The position numbers and the translations under genes were made by a program. This document shows, one piece after another, positions 26,807 through 35,888 of a DNA stretch of 64,000 nt. Below the pieces are notes generated by a model that did not search any database, was not told the origin of the DNA, and saw only the letters and a list, made by a program, of their open reading frames with translations. The stretch comes from Clostridium sp. (lineage in GTDB: Bacteria; Bacillota; Clostridia; Clostridiales; Clostridiaceae), in contig JARKVD010000031.1 of NCBI GenBank assembly GCA_029851835.1, positions 1-64,000 of the forward strand, read 5' to 3'. Within the stretch, counting starts at the first letter, position 1. Each line of letters opens with the position of its first letter.

Positions 26807-26847
26807 AAAGCATACCTAACCCGTTAAATCACGGGTCAGGTATGCTT
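26807..26847. terminator. Bidirectional terminator between the YcxB-like gene and dnaE
   Basis: AAAAGCATACCTAACCCGT pairs with ACGGGTCAGGTATGCTTT with one mismatch. A and T tracts flank both sides, and the genes on either side converge on it. Confidence 0.9.
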
Positions 26848-26866
26848 TCATATTTTTATGCTTTAA

Positions 26867-28362
26867 TTACTCTTCAACAACCTTCACATTCTCATCCCCA
26901 AACAATTTTCTTAGGGTTGAAGTTGTTTCAAAATCATTATTAAGCCATCCACTTTTATTTGTAAGATATTTTTTTCTAGTTCCAGCAACAAAGAAATATA
27001 CTGGAGTATTTCCAAAGTTACCTTTGAAATTTTCATATATCTCCTTCATAGCTGTCATCCTTCTAGGATCATCTTGAACCCTAATATATATCTTATCCTG
27101 TCTAACATTAACTAGTGGTGATATTTTTTCGCATAATATCTTTGGCTGTGCTTCGTCCTCAATTGCAACTCTTCCTTCTATAGTTACAATTTCATCCTCC
27201 TCTATAAACTCTCTATAAGCAGTATAGGTTTTAGGGAAGATTACAACTTCAATTGTTCCCCATAGATCCTCAAGGGTTGCAAAAGCCATAGCTTGATTAT
27301 TTCTTGTAATCTTTTTAGAAACGCTAGTTAAAAGACCACCTAATATAACCTTTTGTCTATCCTTAACCTTTGAAACATTAGTTTCTACTAGCTCCTCAGT
27401 AGTATTTTCCTCTAAGGTATCGGCAACTACTAAATCCGAAATCTTATGAGTTGTACTATGCTTCAAGGTTTTCTCATAATCATCAAGAGGATGTCCTGAT
27501 AAGTATATACCTGACATTTCCTTTTCCATACCCAAAAGATACTTTTTATTAAATTCCTGTATCTCTGGATAAACGATTTGGAAGGTATCTTCTTGTGTTT
27601 CTTCATCATCTCCACCACCAAATAAGCTTATCTGGCCTGGTACGTTTCTCCTTCTTTCATTGTTTATTCCGTCTAAAAGCTTCTCATAGATGGCAATAAG
27701 CTTAGAACGATATATTCCAAGTTCATCAAAGGCTCCAACCTTTATAAGGCTTTCTACAGCTCTTTTATTTACTTGAGAAGTATCAATCTTGGTACAGAAA
27801 TCTACAAAGCTCTTGAATCTACCTTTTTCATTTCTTCTTTCCACAATGGACTCAATTACGTTTACCCCAACATTCTTGATAGCTGAAAGTCCAAATCTTA
27901 TGCTATTGCCTTTAACGGTGAACTTAGTATAGCTTTCATTAATATCTGGAGGCAGAACCTTTATTCCAATATCCTCTGCAAATCGAATATAATAAGCAAC
28001 CTTCTCATTGTTCCCCATTATACTATTTAACATGGCTGCAATGAATTCTGCTGGATAGTAATGTATTAAGTATGCTGTTTGATAACCTACAACGGCATAG
28101 GCTGCTGCATGGGATTTGTTAAAAGCGTACGAAGCAAAATCCATCATTTGATCAAAGATCTTATTGGCTGCTCCTTCTGTTATACCATTTCTTATACATC
28201 CTGGAACCAGAACTTTTCCTTCTTCATCTACGATACCATGGATAAAGTTCTTTCTTTCCTCTTCCATTACCTTATGCTTTTTCTTTGACATGGCACGGCG
28301 TACTAAGTCACTTCGGCCTAGTGAGTAGCCTGCCAAATCCCTAACGATTTGCATAACCTGCT
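26867..28362 (-). CDS. dnaE: DNA polymerase III alpha subunit, exon 3
   Basis: The last 1496 bases of the interrupted dnaE. It begins with AG, which completes the split GAG codon after exon 2, and reads (E)QVMQIVRDLAGYSLGRSDLV. It holds the fingers and little-finger region (FIHGIVDEEGKV; FASYAFNKSHAAAYAVVGYQ, the site where cyanobacterial DnaE carries an intein, uninterrupted here), the helix-hairpin-helix region and the OB-fold near KVILGGLLTSVSK. It ends at a normal C-terminus. Intron removal restores a continuous 1188-codon frame. A sequence-only gene finder would miscall the first ATG in this exon as a start. Confidence 0.95.
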
Positions 28363-28454
28363 ATAGTGATAGGTAACTCCACCTTCGTCTTAACGGTCAG
28401 GCTTTATTTTCCCCCACTTCACACCGTACGTGCGACTTTCACCGCATACGGCGT
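28363..28454 (-). other. Group II intron domains V and VI
   Basis: Domain V (28421-28454) begins ACGCCGUAUGCGGUGAAAGU, folds as a 34-base hairpin with a GAAA loop and a dinucleotide bulge, and has CGC at the catalytic-triad position (AGC or CGC are both known). Domain VI includes GGUGGAGUUACC; the likely branch-point A is at 28370. Confidence 0.9.
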
Positions 28455-28458
28455 TCCA

Positions 28459-29376
28459 TTAATTATTACAAATAATTTTCATTCTTTCATGTTTTCTTTC
28501 GAGATATAACTCAGTATCGTCATACATATACTTAAAAAGTTTTCTTGAAAATCTCTTTCCACCTAAAAAGTAATATACATTCCCACTCTTTGTTTGATAT
28601 ACTGTTAACTCTTCATTTAACTCCTTTAGAATACTATTCACTAAACTATTGCTACCAACAAAACCACTTCTACCCTTACTTATGTCAGTGATTCCATCAC
28701 CATCAAACACCCCTCGTATAAAATCCCTTTTGTATTTTTCTGGTACTTGCAATGGAAATATTTCTTTACCTGTCTTTTGTGGTACAATACCATATTTCAT
28801 TAAGCTCTCACACATATGTCTTGATGTTAAGCTAACATAACAGCTAGGATTTTCACCCTCTTTAATTTTAACCTTGTTAGAAGACTGTATGTGTTCCAAA
28901 AACTTATATATTAATTCCCTATCTCTATATGCTATATGTATCTTTATTGAATATTGGCCATCTGATATACTTACATTTCCATCTGCCATTATCCAACCTA
29001 GAAAATATGCCCTATCGCATGAATTAATTTTATCAAAATAATCCTCTATCTTAATCTTCGATTTTGGTCCACGATGATTTAATTTATACCCATTCTTCCT
29101 TAAAAGACTACTTGCTACTCATCTTTTAAGATTTAACATATCAGAAATCCCTATAGTGTTATATCCTTCTTCATATAACTGCCAGATTTCTTTAACTACA
29201 TCCTCTGAATGCTTAACATTATAACTTCCACCATCTCTTATTTCTATTTTATTAGACTTTAGCCACACTCTTATGGTAGCTTCATTAGGACCAAGAATCT
29301 CTGAAATTTTTTGGGCCAAATAGCCCACCGAATAATATTCTAAAGCTTTATTTTTTAATCCTTCACTATATCTCAC
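28459..29376 (-). pseudogene. LAGLIDADG homing endonuclease inside the group II intron, one in-frame TGA
   Basis: A 306-codon frame read on the dnaE strand. A GTG start (29374-29376) follows AGAGGTGATTTC. Codons 1-85 encode two helix-turn-helix-like segments (ALEYYSVGYLAQKISEILG; IGISDMLNLKR). A TGA stands at 29119-29121. The same frame continues with VASSLLRKNGYKLN, then LAGLIDADG motif 1 (YFLGWIMADG, near codon 127), motif 2 (DFIRGVFDGDG) and the end YLERKHERM. The stop lies 4 bases before domain V. Two motifs imply a single-chain enzyme. The lone TGA inside the second helix-turn-helix makes it a recent nonsense mutant, unless read through. Confidence 0.88.
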
Positions 29377-30029
29377 GAAATCACCTCTAATTATATATTT
29401 ACCATTAATTAGAGAATTTATTTGTAATAATTAACTATGCCCCTTGGCTCCACGAAAATTACTTCGCTTCTTAGCTACTACGGGCTGCTGTCCTCATTCT
29501 TAATAAAACATTTCCTTTTTACTAGCAGCATCAGCCTTCAACAGCTTTAACATCTACTGAATGAGTTCAAACGTTCCTATCATTTTATCTTTACATATTA
29601 ACTTAGGCTTTCTCTATTGACCGTCAAGTGCTTTTCACCCTAGAAAGGAATGGCTTAAAGCAATTATTTTAACAATAATTATGTGATATGTAACCAAGAA
29701 TACTTACCACACCCTTGAATTTATACTTTTATTCGTATATTAATGATTAACGACCCTTCAAACAAGAATTCCTTTCGTAGCCATATTAATTTTATAGACC
29801 CCCGATTACTTCTCTAACCACTTTTCAGGTCCGATTTTCACCGCCTTCAACGAGCTTCATACAAAGTTATGTTGAACTAACAATGCATGTCGTAGCTTAG
29901 GGAAGAAGTGCCTTTTCACTTCTTAAAAGGATTTTCACCTTTCATTTCAAATGATAAGTTAAGCAATTTTTGCTCCTACAATTTTAAACAGTTTTTCTCC
30001 TGCTTTTGTATTTGTAGAACGTTTCGCAC

Positions 30030-30882
30030 CTTGATATACCATTACCCCATACGTAACATCTAGGATATTTTCCAATTGTGGTGTTACATACTGAACCTTT
30101 TCAGGATTTCTCTTACCTTCGATATACTTAGGTATCTCCGCCATTGGACCCGGTCTGTATAAACTGATTCCGGCGATGATATCCTCTAAACAGTCTGGTT
30201 TTAGGTCCTTCATGAAGTTTGTCATTCCTGCTGACTCCAGCTGGAATACTCCAACGGTTTTCCCTTCACCAATCATGTTATAAACCTTTTGATCATCGAA
30301 GTCGATATGATCAATATCAACTTTGATTCCTCGATTTTCCCAAATATTTTTTATACACTCATCCATTACCGTAAGAGTTCTTAACCCCAGGAAGTCCATC
30401 TTCAAAAGACCAAGCTCTTCAAGGGTTCCCATGGTAAATTGAGTTACTATCATTTCATCATTTTTCTGAAGTGGAACATATTCCACTAGTGGATGGGATG
30501 CGATAACAACTCCCGCTGCGTGGGTTGAAGAGTGTCTTGGCAGACCTTCTAAGTCCCTTGCCACATCAATGAGTTCTTTTATTCTTGCATCCTCATCATA
30601 AACGGTTTTAAGCTCTGGATTCATCTCCAAGGCTTTATCAATAGTGATACCCAGCACCGCTGGAATCATCTTTGAGATTTTATCCACTTCCGAATAGGAA
30701 TAATTCATTGCTCTTCCTACGTCTCTTATACAAGCTCTTGGAGCCATTGTTCCAAATGTAATAATCTGAGCAACATTTTCCTTCCCATACTTCTCAACAA
30801 CGTAATCTATAACCCTTTGACGGCCCTCATAACAGAAATCCGAATCAATATCGGGCATACTTACTCTTTCTGGATTTAAGAA
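30030..30882 (-). CDS. dnaE: DNA polymerase III alpha subunit, exon 2
   Basis: The middle 853 bases of dnaE, from FLNPERVSMPDIDSDF to DVTYGVMVYQ plus the first base of the next codon. It holds the palm catalytic aspartates in PDIDSDF (near residue 416 of the joined protein) and KMDFLGLRTLTVM, along with SRP-like conserved segments such as HAAGVVIASHPL and GISLYRPGPMAEIPKYI. The group I intron sits 10 codons before the first catalytic Asp, and the group II intron lies in the YGVMVYQEQVM motif. An apparent GTG start and an extended tail seen without splicing are artefacts of intron sequence. Confidence 0.95.
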
Positions 30883-31404
30883 CACTTGTTATTATCCACG
30901 GACTCTTTATTCCATGCTCTGGAGGTTTCCCTCATTTTCATCAGATAGTCAATTCTATCTCAGTTTGGACTATATCATCATATAAATAAATTCTTTTTTC
31001 TTTCTAAAAAAAGTGTTGCATCCTTATATAGATACTCATAGAACTTTTCAATATCATTTTTAGCTTCTATTTTTCTTTTTATAGTATTAGCGCTATTAGC
31101 ACAGCTTTTTGAACAATATCTTTGTTCCTTTTTTCTAGTTTCAAATTCCTTTTTACACTTTTCACAATAATATTTATACATAAACTCTCCTTAAAGACTA
31201 TTTATGTATTAGTTTTTACACAACATTAGAATTTATTATATGTCGGGCACTCTTGGAGAAATTTATTGTTTAGCTCCTCATTTCTCTAGTCTCTGAACCT
31301 TTCTGGTACAATTCGCTATTCCCAGACTTGGCTGCTGATTAGCTTGCTTTAACAGTTTAGCTTTCCAGCAATTCACCCGATTTTACGAGCGCATCTTAAA
31401 TTTC
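30883..31404 (-). ncRNA. Group I intron in dnaE
   Basis: A 522-base intron. P1 pairs exon GAGCGU (31405-31410) with intron GCGCUC (31387-31392), leaving the required U-G wobble at the splice site. P10 pairs exon 2 UCUUAAAU (30874-30881) with intron AUUUAAGA (31394-31401). Conserved core strands are visible: P (GAAUUGCUGGAAAGCUAAA, about 31358-31376), Q (UAAUCAGCAGCC, 31330-31341), R (GGUUCAGAGACUA, 31287-31299) and S (AUGAUAUAGUCC, 30967-30978). The last base is G. The core words resemble the phage-type IA subgroup. Phase 0 between FER and FLNPE. Confidence 0.95.
30978..31181 (-). CDS. 67-residue ORF in the group I intron: zinc finger joined to an endonuclease tail
   Basis: The ATG follows AAGGAGAGTTT, so it is likely translated. 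Residues 5-29 form a four-cysteine finger (CEKC, then YCSKSC), as seen at the N-terminus of some intron endonucleases. Residues 47-66 (FYEYLYKDATLFLERKKNLF) closely match the end of the LAGLIDADG protein in the neighbouring group II intron (FKYMYDDTELYLERKHERM). Both LAGLIDADG motifs are absent. The simplest reading is an in-frame internal deletion of a full endonuclease. It stops with TGATGA, overlapping the conserved S strand, so the ORF lies in the P8 region or nearby. Confidence 0.75.
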   Translation of the reverse strand: MYKYYCEKCKKEFETRKKEQRYCSKSCANSANTIKRKIEAKNDIEKFYEYLYKDATLFLERKKNLFI

Positions 31405-32619
31405 ACGCTCAAAGATTAAGCTATATTTGATTGGGTCAATCTTCGTAATTCCCAGTGTGTATGCAACAATGGCACCTGCCGCAGACCCCCTTCCAGGACC
31501 TGTTGGAATACCACTCTCATTGGCATACCTTATAAAATCCCAAACAATCAAGAAATAATCAACGTATCCCATCTGTTTAATGATTCCAAGTTCATAATCC
31601 AGTCTTTCACAAAGGTGTTTAGCTTCTTCATTGTCTTCACAAAACTTTCTGACCTTGCCTTCATCAAATTCTGTAAAGCCTTCAAAGACCTTATATCTTT
31701 CAAATAATCCCTTATAACAGGTTTCCTTTAAGTATTCAAAGGGATCACCGCCCTCTGGTAGCGGAAACTTAGGTAATTTAGACTCATGGAATCTATAATT
31801 AAAATTACATTTCTCTGCTATCTTAACTGTATTTTCTAAAGCCTCAGGTATATATGAAAACACCTCATACATCTCCTCTGGAGACTTTAGATAGAATTGA
31901 TCTGAGGGATATCTCATCCTACTTTTGTCTTCTACTGTTTTAGCTGTCTGAATACAAAGTAAAATATCGTGTGACTTATTGTCCTCTTCCTTTATATAGT
32001 GAATATCATTTGTACATATAAGAGGTATATCGCACTCCTTTGATAGCTCTATAAGCATATCATTTACCTGAAGTTGTTGATTTACCCCATGATATTGAAG
32101 CTCTAAGTAAAAATCTTCACCAAAGATTTCCTTATACTTCAAAGCAGTCTCAACAGCTCTTTCTTTTTCTCCCCTTAAAAGATTCTTTTGAACTTCTCCA
32201 CCAAGACAAGCACTACATGCAATTAAACCTTCACAATGCTCTTTTATATATTCATAATCTACCCTCGGCTTATAATAAAATCCCTCAATAGATGCAGCAG
32301 AAACTATCTTCATTAAATTTCCATACCCTACTTCATCCTTTACTAATAAAACCAAGTGATAAGTATCGTTATCCTTTTGAGGTTCCTTAATATGCATGGA
32401 TCTTCCTGCAACATAAACCTCACATCCTATAATTGGTTTTATGCCTGCTTCAACAGCCTGCTTATAAAATTCAACAGCCCCATACATAGTTCCATGGTCT
32501 GTAATTGCTATAGCCTTCATTCCAAGCTCTTTAGTTCTCTCTACAAGCTTTGATATTTTTCCTGAACCATCTAAAAGGCTATATTCAGTATGGACATGCA
32601 GATGTACAAAATCCTTCAT
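31405..32619 (-). CDS. dnaE: DNA polymerase III alpha subunit, exon 1
   Basis: The first 405 codons of dnaE, from [18 protein letters not shown] to KYSLIFER. It holds the N-terminal PHP domain with its metal-binding His set ([18 protein letters not shown]) and the start of the palm ([20 protein letters not shown]). DnaE is the replicative polymerase or its partner in low-GC Gram-positives. With exons 2 and 3, the total is 3564 bases or 1187 residues, normal for clostridial DnaE1. The ATG follows GCAGGAGGTGAGAGT. The frame reads five bases into the intron before a stop, so unspliced mRNA would give a 407-residue fragment. Confidence 0.96.
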
Positions 32620-32654
32620 ACTCTCACCTCCTGCAAAAATTGCTCTTATGTTTT

Positions 32655-33290
32655 TTATTCTGCTTTATCTTTTTTTCCAGTTAATGCACCTTGCACTATC
32701 AATCTTTCTGAACCATCATAGGTACATGTAACAAGAGTTATTATTGGCTCTTCACTTTCCTCTAAAATGTACGTATCCTCTGGCTGGACCACAAAACTGT
32801 TAGTTACACTATAAGTATAGACAGTACCATCTAATGTAGTTACCTTCATCTCATCACCATTTGCAAGTCTATCGAGTTTAAGAAAAAATTCCCCTGTATC
32901 AAAATTTCTATGGCCAGCTAGTGCAAAGTTACCAGTATCTCCTGGCATTGCAGTTTCTTCAAAGTGTCCTACGGCATATCTTATAATATTATCCTCTGTC
33001 CCCTCTGCAACTACAACCTTAAGGTTAATCTTCGGTATTTCTAATATAGCTATTGGATTTACCATACTAATATAATCATAGGTATGGTCTGTTTGTTCTT
33101 CTTGCACTTCTTCTTCAGTCTGTTCATTATCCTCTATTCCTTGGTCGCTTTCACTAACAGTCTTAAACTTATCCATAAGTTTATCTTGCATAACCTTTGT
33201 TTCAGCCTTTCCCTTGAATGCCATAAATAATAATATCAGTCCAATAACTATCAAAGCTATACTAACAATATTTCTAACCTTATTTTTCAT
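32655..33290 (-). CDS. Class D-type sortase
   Basis: A 211-residue protein with an N-terminal membrane anchor ([18 protein letters not shown]), an acidic Glu/Gln-rich spacer (residues 45-70) and a sortase fold. The catalytic His is in LAGHRNFD, the Cys in LVTCTYDG and the Arg in SERLIVQG. The Cys-Thr-Tyr and short Arg loop suit class D. It would cleave a sorting signal and attach proteins to the wall or pili. No LPXTG-like substrate gene is in the window. The ATG after GAAGGTGG is used. It lies 35 bases upstream of dnaE on the same strand. Confidence 0.88.
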   Translation of the reverse strand: MKNKVRNIVSIALIVIGLILLFMAFKGKAETKVMQDKLMDKFKTVSESDQGIEDNEQTEEEVQEEQTDHTYDYISMVNPIAILEIPKINLKVVVAEGTEDNIIRYAVGHFEETAMPGDTGNFALAGHRNFDTGEFFLKLDRLANGDEMKVTTLDGTVYTYSVTNSFVVQPEDTYILEESEEPIITLVTCTYDGSERLIVQGALTGKKDKAE

Positions 33291-33325
33291 TCTACAAACC
33301 ACCTTCTTGAATGAATACTTTAAAA

Positions 33326-33616
33326 CTAAACGCTATAATCAACTACTCTGCTAACCTCAATATAAGGTTTTATCTTAGCCAATACTTCATTTACATGATA
33401 AGGATGAATCTGATAAGCTTTCATATCTTCAAGAGAATTAAATCTAGTAATTAAACAAATATCAAATGATCTTTCACTTCTAAGCTCATCAATCCCAACT
33501 TCAACATCCTTAAGCTGTGGTATATTATCCTTCATTCCTTTAAGAACATCACTAAAATATTTAATCTTTTCATTTGTTGGTTCATTTAGCTTAAACAATA
33601 CTACATGAGTAAACAT
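33326..33616 (-). CDS. Dabb (stress-responsive A/B barrel) domain protein
   Basis: A 96-residue soluble protein. The start MFTHVVLFKLNEPTNEKIKYF and the later SFDICLITRFNSLEDMKAYQIHPYH are typical of the dimeric alpha/beta-barrel Dabb family. The role is usually unknown; some members are stress-induced or act on small polyketide-like molecules. It lies 10 bases after the upstream regulator gene and before sortase, so probably part of one transcript. Confidence 0.9.
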   Translation of the reverse strand: MFTHVVLFKLNEPTNEKIKYFSDVLKGMKDNIPQLKDVEVGIDELRSERSFDICLITRFNSLEDMKAYQIHPYHVNEVLAKIKPYIEVSRVVDYSV

Positions 33617-33626
33617 AATGCGCCCC

Positions 33627-34931
33627 CTAACTTTTTCTTAAAACCTTAGCTGACAACAATGCTTTTGCCATCATCTCCTTATTTTGATTGAACATAGTAA
33701 CTTCAACCTTAGAATTATATCTACTTCTATCTATAACATCTGCATATACGTCAATAAGTCTTTCAATTTGAACAGGCTTAGTGAAATATGATGTAAAGTT
33801 ATCTATGGCAACATTAGTAGTTCCATCCTGCCTTAAAGCCATAGTTCCCATGGTAGATAACAACATATTAAGTGCATTCCAAGAAGCAGTTCCTATGGAA
33901 TCAAGCATTTCTGGAACAATTTCTCCCCAAAAATGAACCCCATTCTTATTAGATTCAAATTCAAAGTTCTTTAAAATTAAATCATCCATGGTTTCACCTG
34001 CTTGAGGCTGTCTCACAACAATTTGAAGGGCTTTAATTACATCTTCTCTAGTAATTACCCCTACTAGCTTCTTTTTATAAACTACAGGACAAATCTTAAT
34101 TCCATCCCAAGCCATAACATGAGCTGCATACGCTACAGTACTTTTAGGTGTCAAGACAACAGGTTCTTTAGTCATTATATTACCAACTGTATCCTCCTCA
34201 TCATTATGTTTGATATGAGTTACACTTACTACGCCAACAACCTTACCTTCATCATCAATTACCGGATATCTTTCATGTCCAGTATCTTCTTCAAGCTTTT
34301 TAATAGTTTTAACCTTGTCCATGACTTTTACACAACACGGGTTTCTTTCCATAACATCCTCAACTAGGACAATATCCTTTTTAATGTTATTTTCATAGAT
34401 AGCCTTATTTATCATACTTGCAACGGTAAAGGTATCATAGGCACAGGATATAACAGGAAGCTTGTTCTTATCTGCCAGTTCTTTTATTTCTTTACTACAG
34501 TCTAATCCTCCAGTAATAAGTACTGCACATTCATTTTCAAGAGCCATTTTTTGAGCAGCTTCTCTGTTTCCTACAATTAGAAGAGCTCCTGGACTTATAT
34601 ACTTAATCATGGCATCAAGCTCCATTGCTCCTATAACAAATTTTTCGAGAAAATTATCTTCACCTTCTTTTCCTCCAAGAAGAGTACCATCTACTATGTT
34701 TACTACCTCCTTGAAAGAAATTCTTTCAATATTTTTCTTCTCTAACTTCTCAACTCTGATTGTTCCAACCCTCGGAACTGTATTTACAATTCCTATTGCC
34801 TCACATTCCTTTATGGCTCTATAAGCAGTTCCTTCACTAACACCTAACCTACTTCCAATACCCCTAACGGAAATTTTTGTTCCAATTTCTAAGGACAGGA
34901 TATGTTTAATTATCTCTTCATGTTTAGACAT
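33627..34931 (-). CDS. SpxR/YtoI-like regulator: HTH, DRTGG, CBS pair, HotDog
   Basis: A 434-residue multi-domain protein. Residues 1-60 form a winged helix (IGSRLGVSEGTAYRAIKECE). Residues 65-180 form a DRTGG domain (ALLIVGNREAAQKMALEN). Residues 190-305 form two CBS repeats (VVGVVSVTHIKHND; LVGVITREDVIKAL). Residues 310-434 form a HotDog thioesterase-like fold. The layout equals Bacillus YtoI and streptococcal SpxR. CBS domains suggest adenine-nucleotide sensing. It starts two bases after whiA ends, so the genes are co-translated. Confidence 0.9.
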   Translation of the reverse strand: MSKHEEIIKHILSLEIGTKISVRGIGSRLGVSEGTAYRAIKECEAIGIVNTVPRVGTIRVEKLEKKNIERISFKEVVNIVDGTLLGGKEGEDNFLEKFVIGAMELDAMIKYISPGALLIVGNREAAQKMALENECAVLITGGLDCSKEIKELADKNKLPVISCAYDTFTVASMINKAIYENNIKKDIVLVEDVMERNPCCVKVMDKVKTIKKLEEDTGHERYPVIDDEGKVVGVVSVTHIKHNDEEDTVGNIMTKEPVVLTPKSTVAYAAHVMAWDGIKICPVVYKKKLVGVITREDVIKALQIVVRQPQAGETMDDLILKNFEFESNKNGVHFWGEIVPEMLDSIGTASWNALNMLLSTMGTMALRQDGTTNVAIDNFTSYFTKPVQIERLIDVYADVIDRSRYNSKVEVTMFNQNKEMMAKALLSAKVLRKS

Positions 34932-34933
34932 AA

Positions 34934-35884
34934 TTATCGCCCTTCCTTTCTTAATTCATCAGCGATTTTTTCGATTCTTCTCAATCTGTGATTTACACCT
35001 GACTTTCCAACTGGTGGATTAAGCATTGCTCCAAGCTCTTTTAAAGATTCATCTGGATATGCTAACCTCAGTTTTGCTACCTCCTTTAAGTTCTTTGGCA
35101 ATCTATCAAGTCCAATTTCGCTTTGAATCAGATTAATACTTTCTACCTGTCTAACCGCTGCATTTACTGTCTTACTTAAATTAGCAGTTTCACAATTAAC
35201 AATTCTATTTACGTTGTTTCTCATTTCTTTCATAATTCTAATGTTTTCAAGTTCAAGAAGTGCATTATGGGCTCCAATTATATTTAGAAGATCAACAATC
35301 TGCTCTCCCTCTTTTACATATATTACGAAACTATTCTTCCTTTGTATTACCTTTGAGTTAAGTTTATAACTATTTATTAATTTGCTTAATTCATTAGCAT
35401 ACTCTTCGTCATGAGTTACAAATTCTAAATGATAAGTTTTCTCTGGGTTACTTATACTCCCGCCACCTAAAAAAGCGCCCCTAATATAAGCTCTTTTGCA
35501 ATCCTCATCCTTTAATATCTCCTTTGGAAGACCGTAGTTAATATTAAAGTAATCATCCTTTTCAATGATCCCTAAATACTGAAGAAGTCCTCTAACATCA
35601 GCATCTTCAGGTATCAATACCATATATATATTATTTTTTTTTAGTGAATTACTCTTCTTAACAAGCAGCTTACTGTGAATTTCAAAATAATCCTTTAGCA
35701 CTCTAAAAACCCACCTTGCAATGGATGGGTTTTCAGTTACAATCTTAAATGTAACAGCTCTATTAAATCCAAAGCCCAATGTTCCACTAGCCTTCATAAT
35801 AGCAGATAACTGTGCCGCAACTTCATCTTTTGATATTTCACTAGTTCTGCATACTTCATTTTTAACCTTTAGTGAAAATGACAT
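34934..35884 (-). CDS. whiA: WhiA, DNA-binding protein
   Basis: A 316-residue protein with an N-terminal LAGLIDADG-like fold and a C-terminal helix-turn-helix. The fold shows CKRAYIRGAFLGGGSISNPE near residue 115, which has lost the catalytic acids of homing enzymes. The C-terminal part shows LRLAYPDESLKELGAML then VNHRLRRIEKIA. In Gram-positives WhiA affects cell division and chromosome segregation, and in actinobacteria sporulation. The ATG follows AAGGAG. It is third in the conserved rapZ-yvcK-whiA run. Confidence 0.96.
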   Translation of the reverse strand: MSFSLKVKNEVCRTSEISKDEVAAQLSAIMKASGTLGFGFNRAVTFKIVTENPSIARWVFRVLKDYFEIHSKLLVKKSNSLKKNNIYMVLIPEDADVRGLLQYLGIIEKDDYFNINYGLPKEILKDEDCKRAYIRGAFLGGGSISNPEKTYHLEFVTHDEEYANELSKLINSYKLNSKVIQRKNSFVIYVKEGEQIVDLLNIIGAHNALLELENIRIMKEMRNNVNRIVNCETANLSKTVNAAVRQVESINLIQSEIGLDRLPKNLKEVAKLRLAYPDESLKELGAMLNPPVGKSGVNHRLRRIEKIADELRKEGR

Positions 35885-35888
35885 TACT

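Larger units (their letters stand above)
28363..30029 (-). ncRNA. Group II intron in dnaE, encoding a LAGLIDADG frame
   Basis: A 1667-base intron on the dnaE strand. The 5' end GUGCG matches the group II consensus. A domain III-like GUGGAGCCAAGGGGC (about 29439-29453) precedes the ORF. Domain V is at 28421-28454 with a GAAA tetraloop and 3' bulge. Domain VI ends CUAUCACUAU, with an A eight bases from the 3' end. A CUUGA at 29624-29628 can pair with the last five exon bases UCAAG (EBS1/IBS1 candidate). Precise excision joins YQ to EQVMQI in phase 1. There is no reverse transcriptase; the domain IV insert is a LAGLIDADG endonuclease frame. Confidence 0.95.

Noticed and set aside
26867-28354. 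Reading dnaE as three separate genes or as a decayed pseudogene.
   Set aside because: Intron removal gives one uninterrupted 1188-codon frame with every conserved DnaE motif at the joins, so the exons are intact.
31190-31200. A second S-like word (AAAUAGUCUUU) upstream of the group I intron ORF as the true P7 strand.
   Set aside because: The copy at 30967-30978 (AUGAUAUAGUCC) matches the usual S consensus better and lies at the right distance from the 3' splice site; the other may be chance.
30883-31404. Possibility that the dnaE interruptions are inteins.
   Set aside because: Stop codons occur within a few codons of both upstream exons, no intein splice motifs are present at the junctions, and complete group I and group II ribozyme signals are readable.
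35500-35560. LAGLIDADG-like motif in whiA as another homing endonuclease.
   Set aside because: WhiA has a known non-catalytic LAGLIDADG-like fold, and the acid residues are replaced (AFLGGG).
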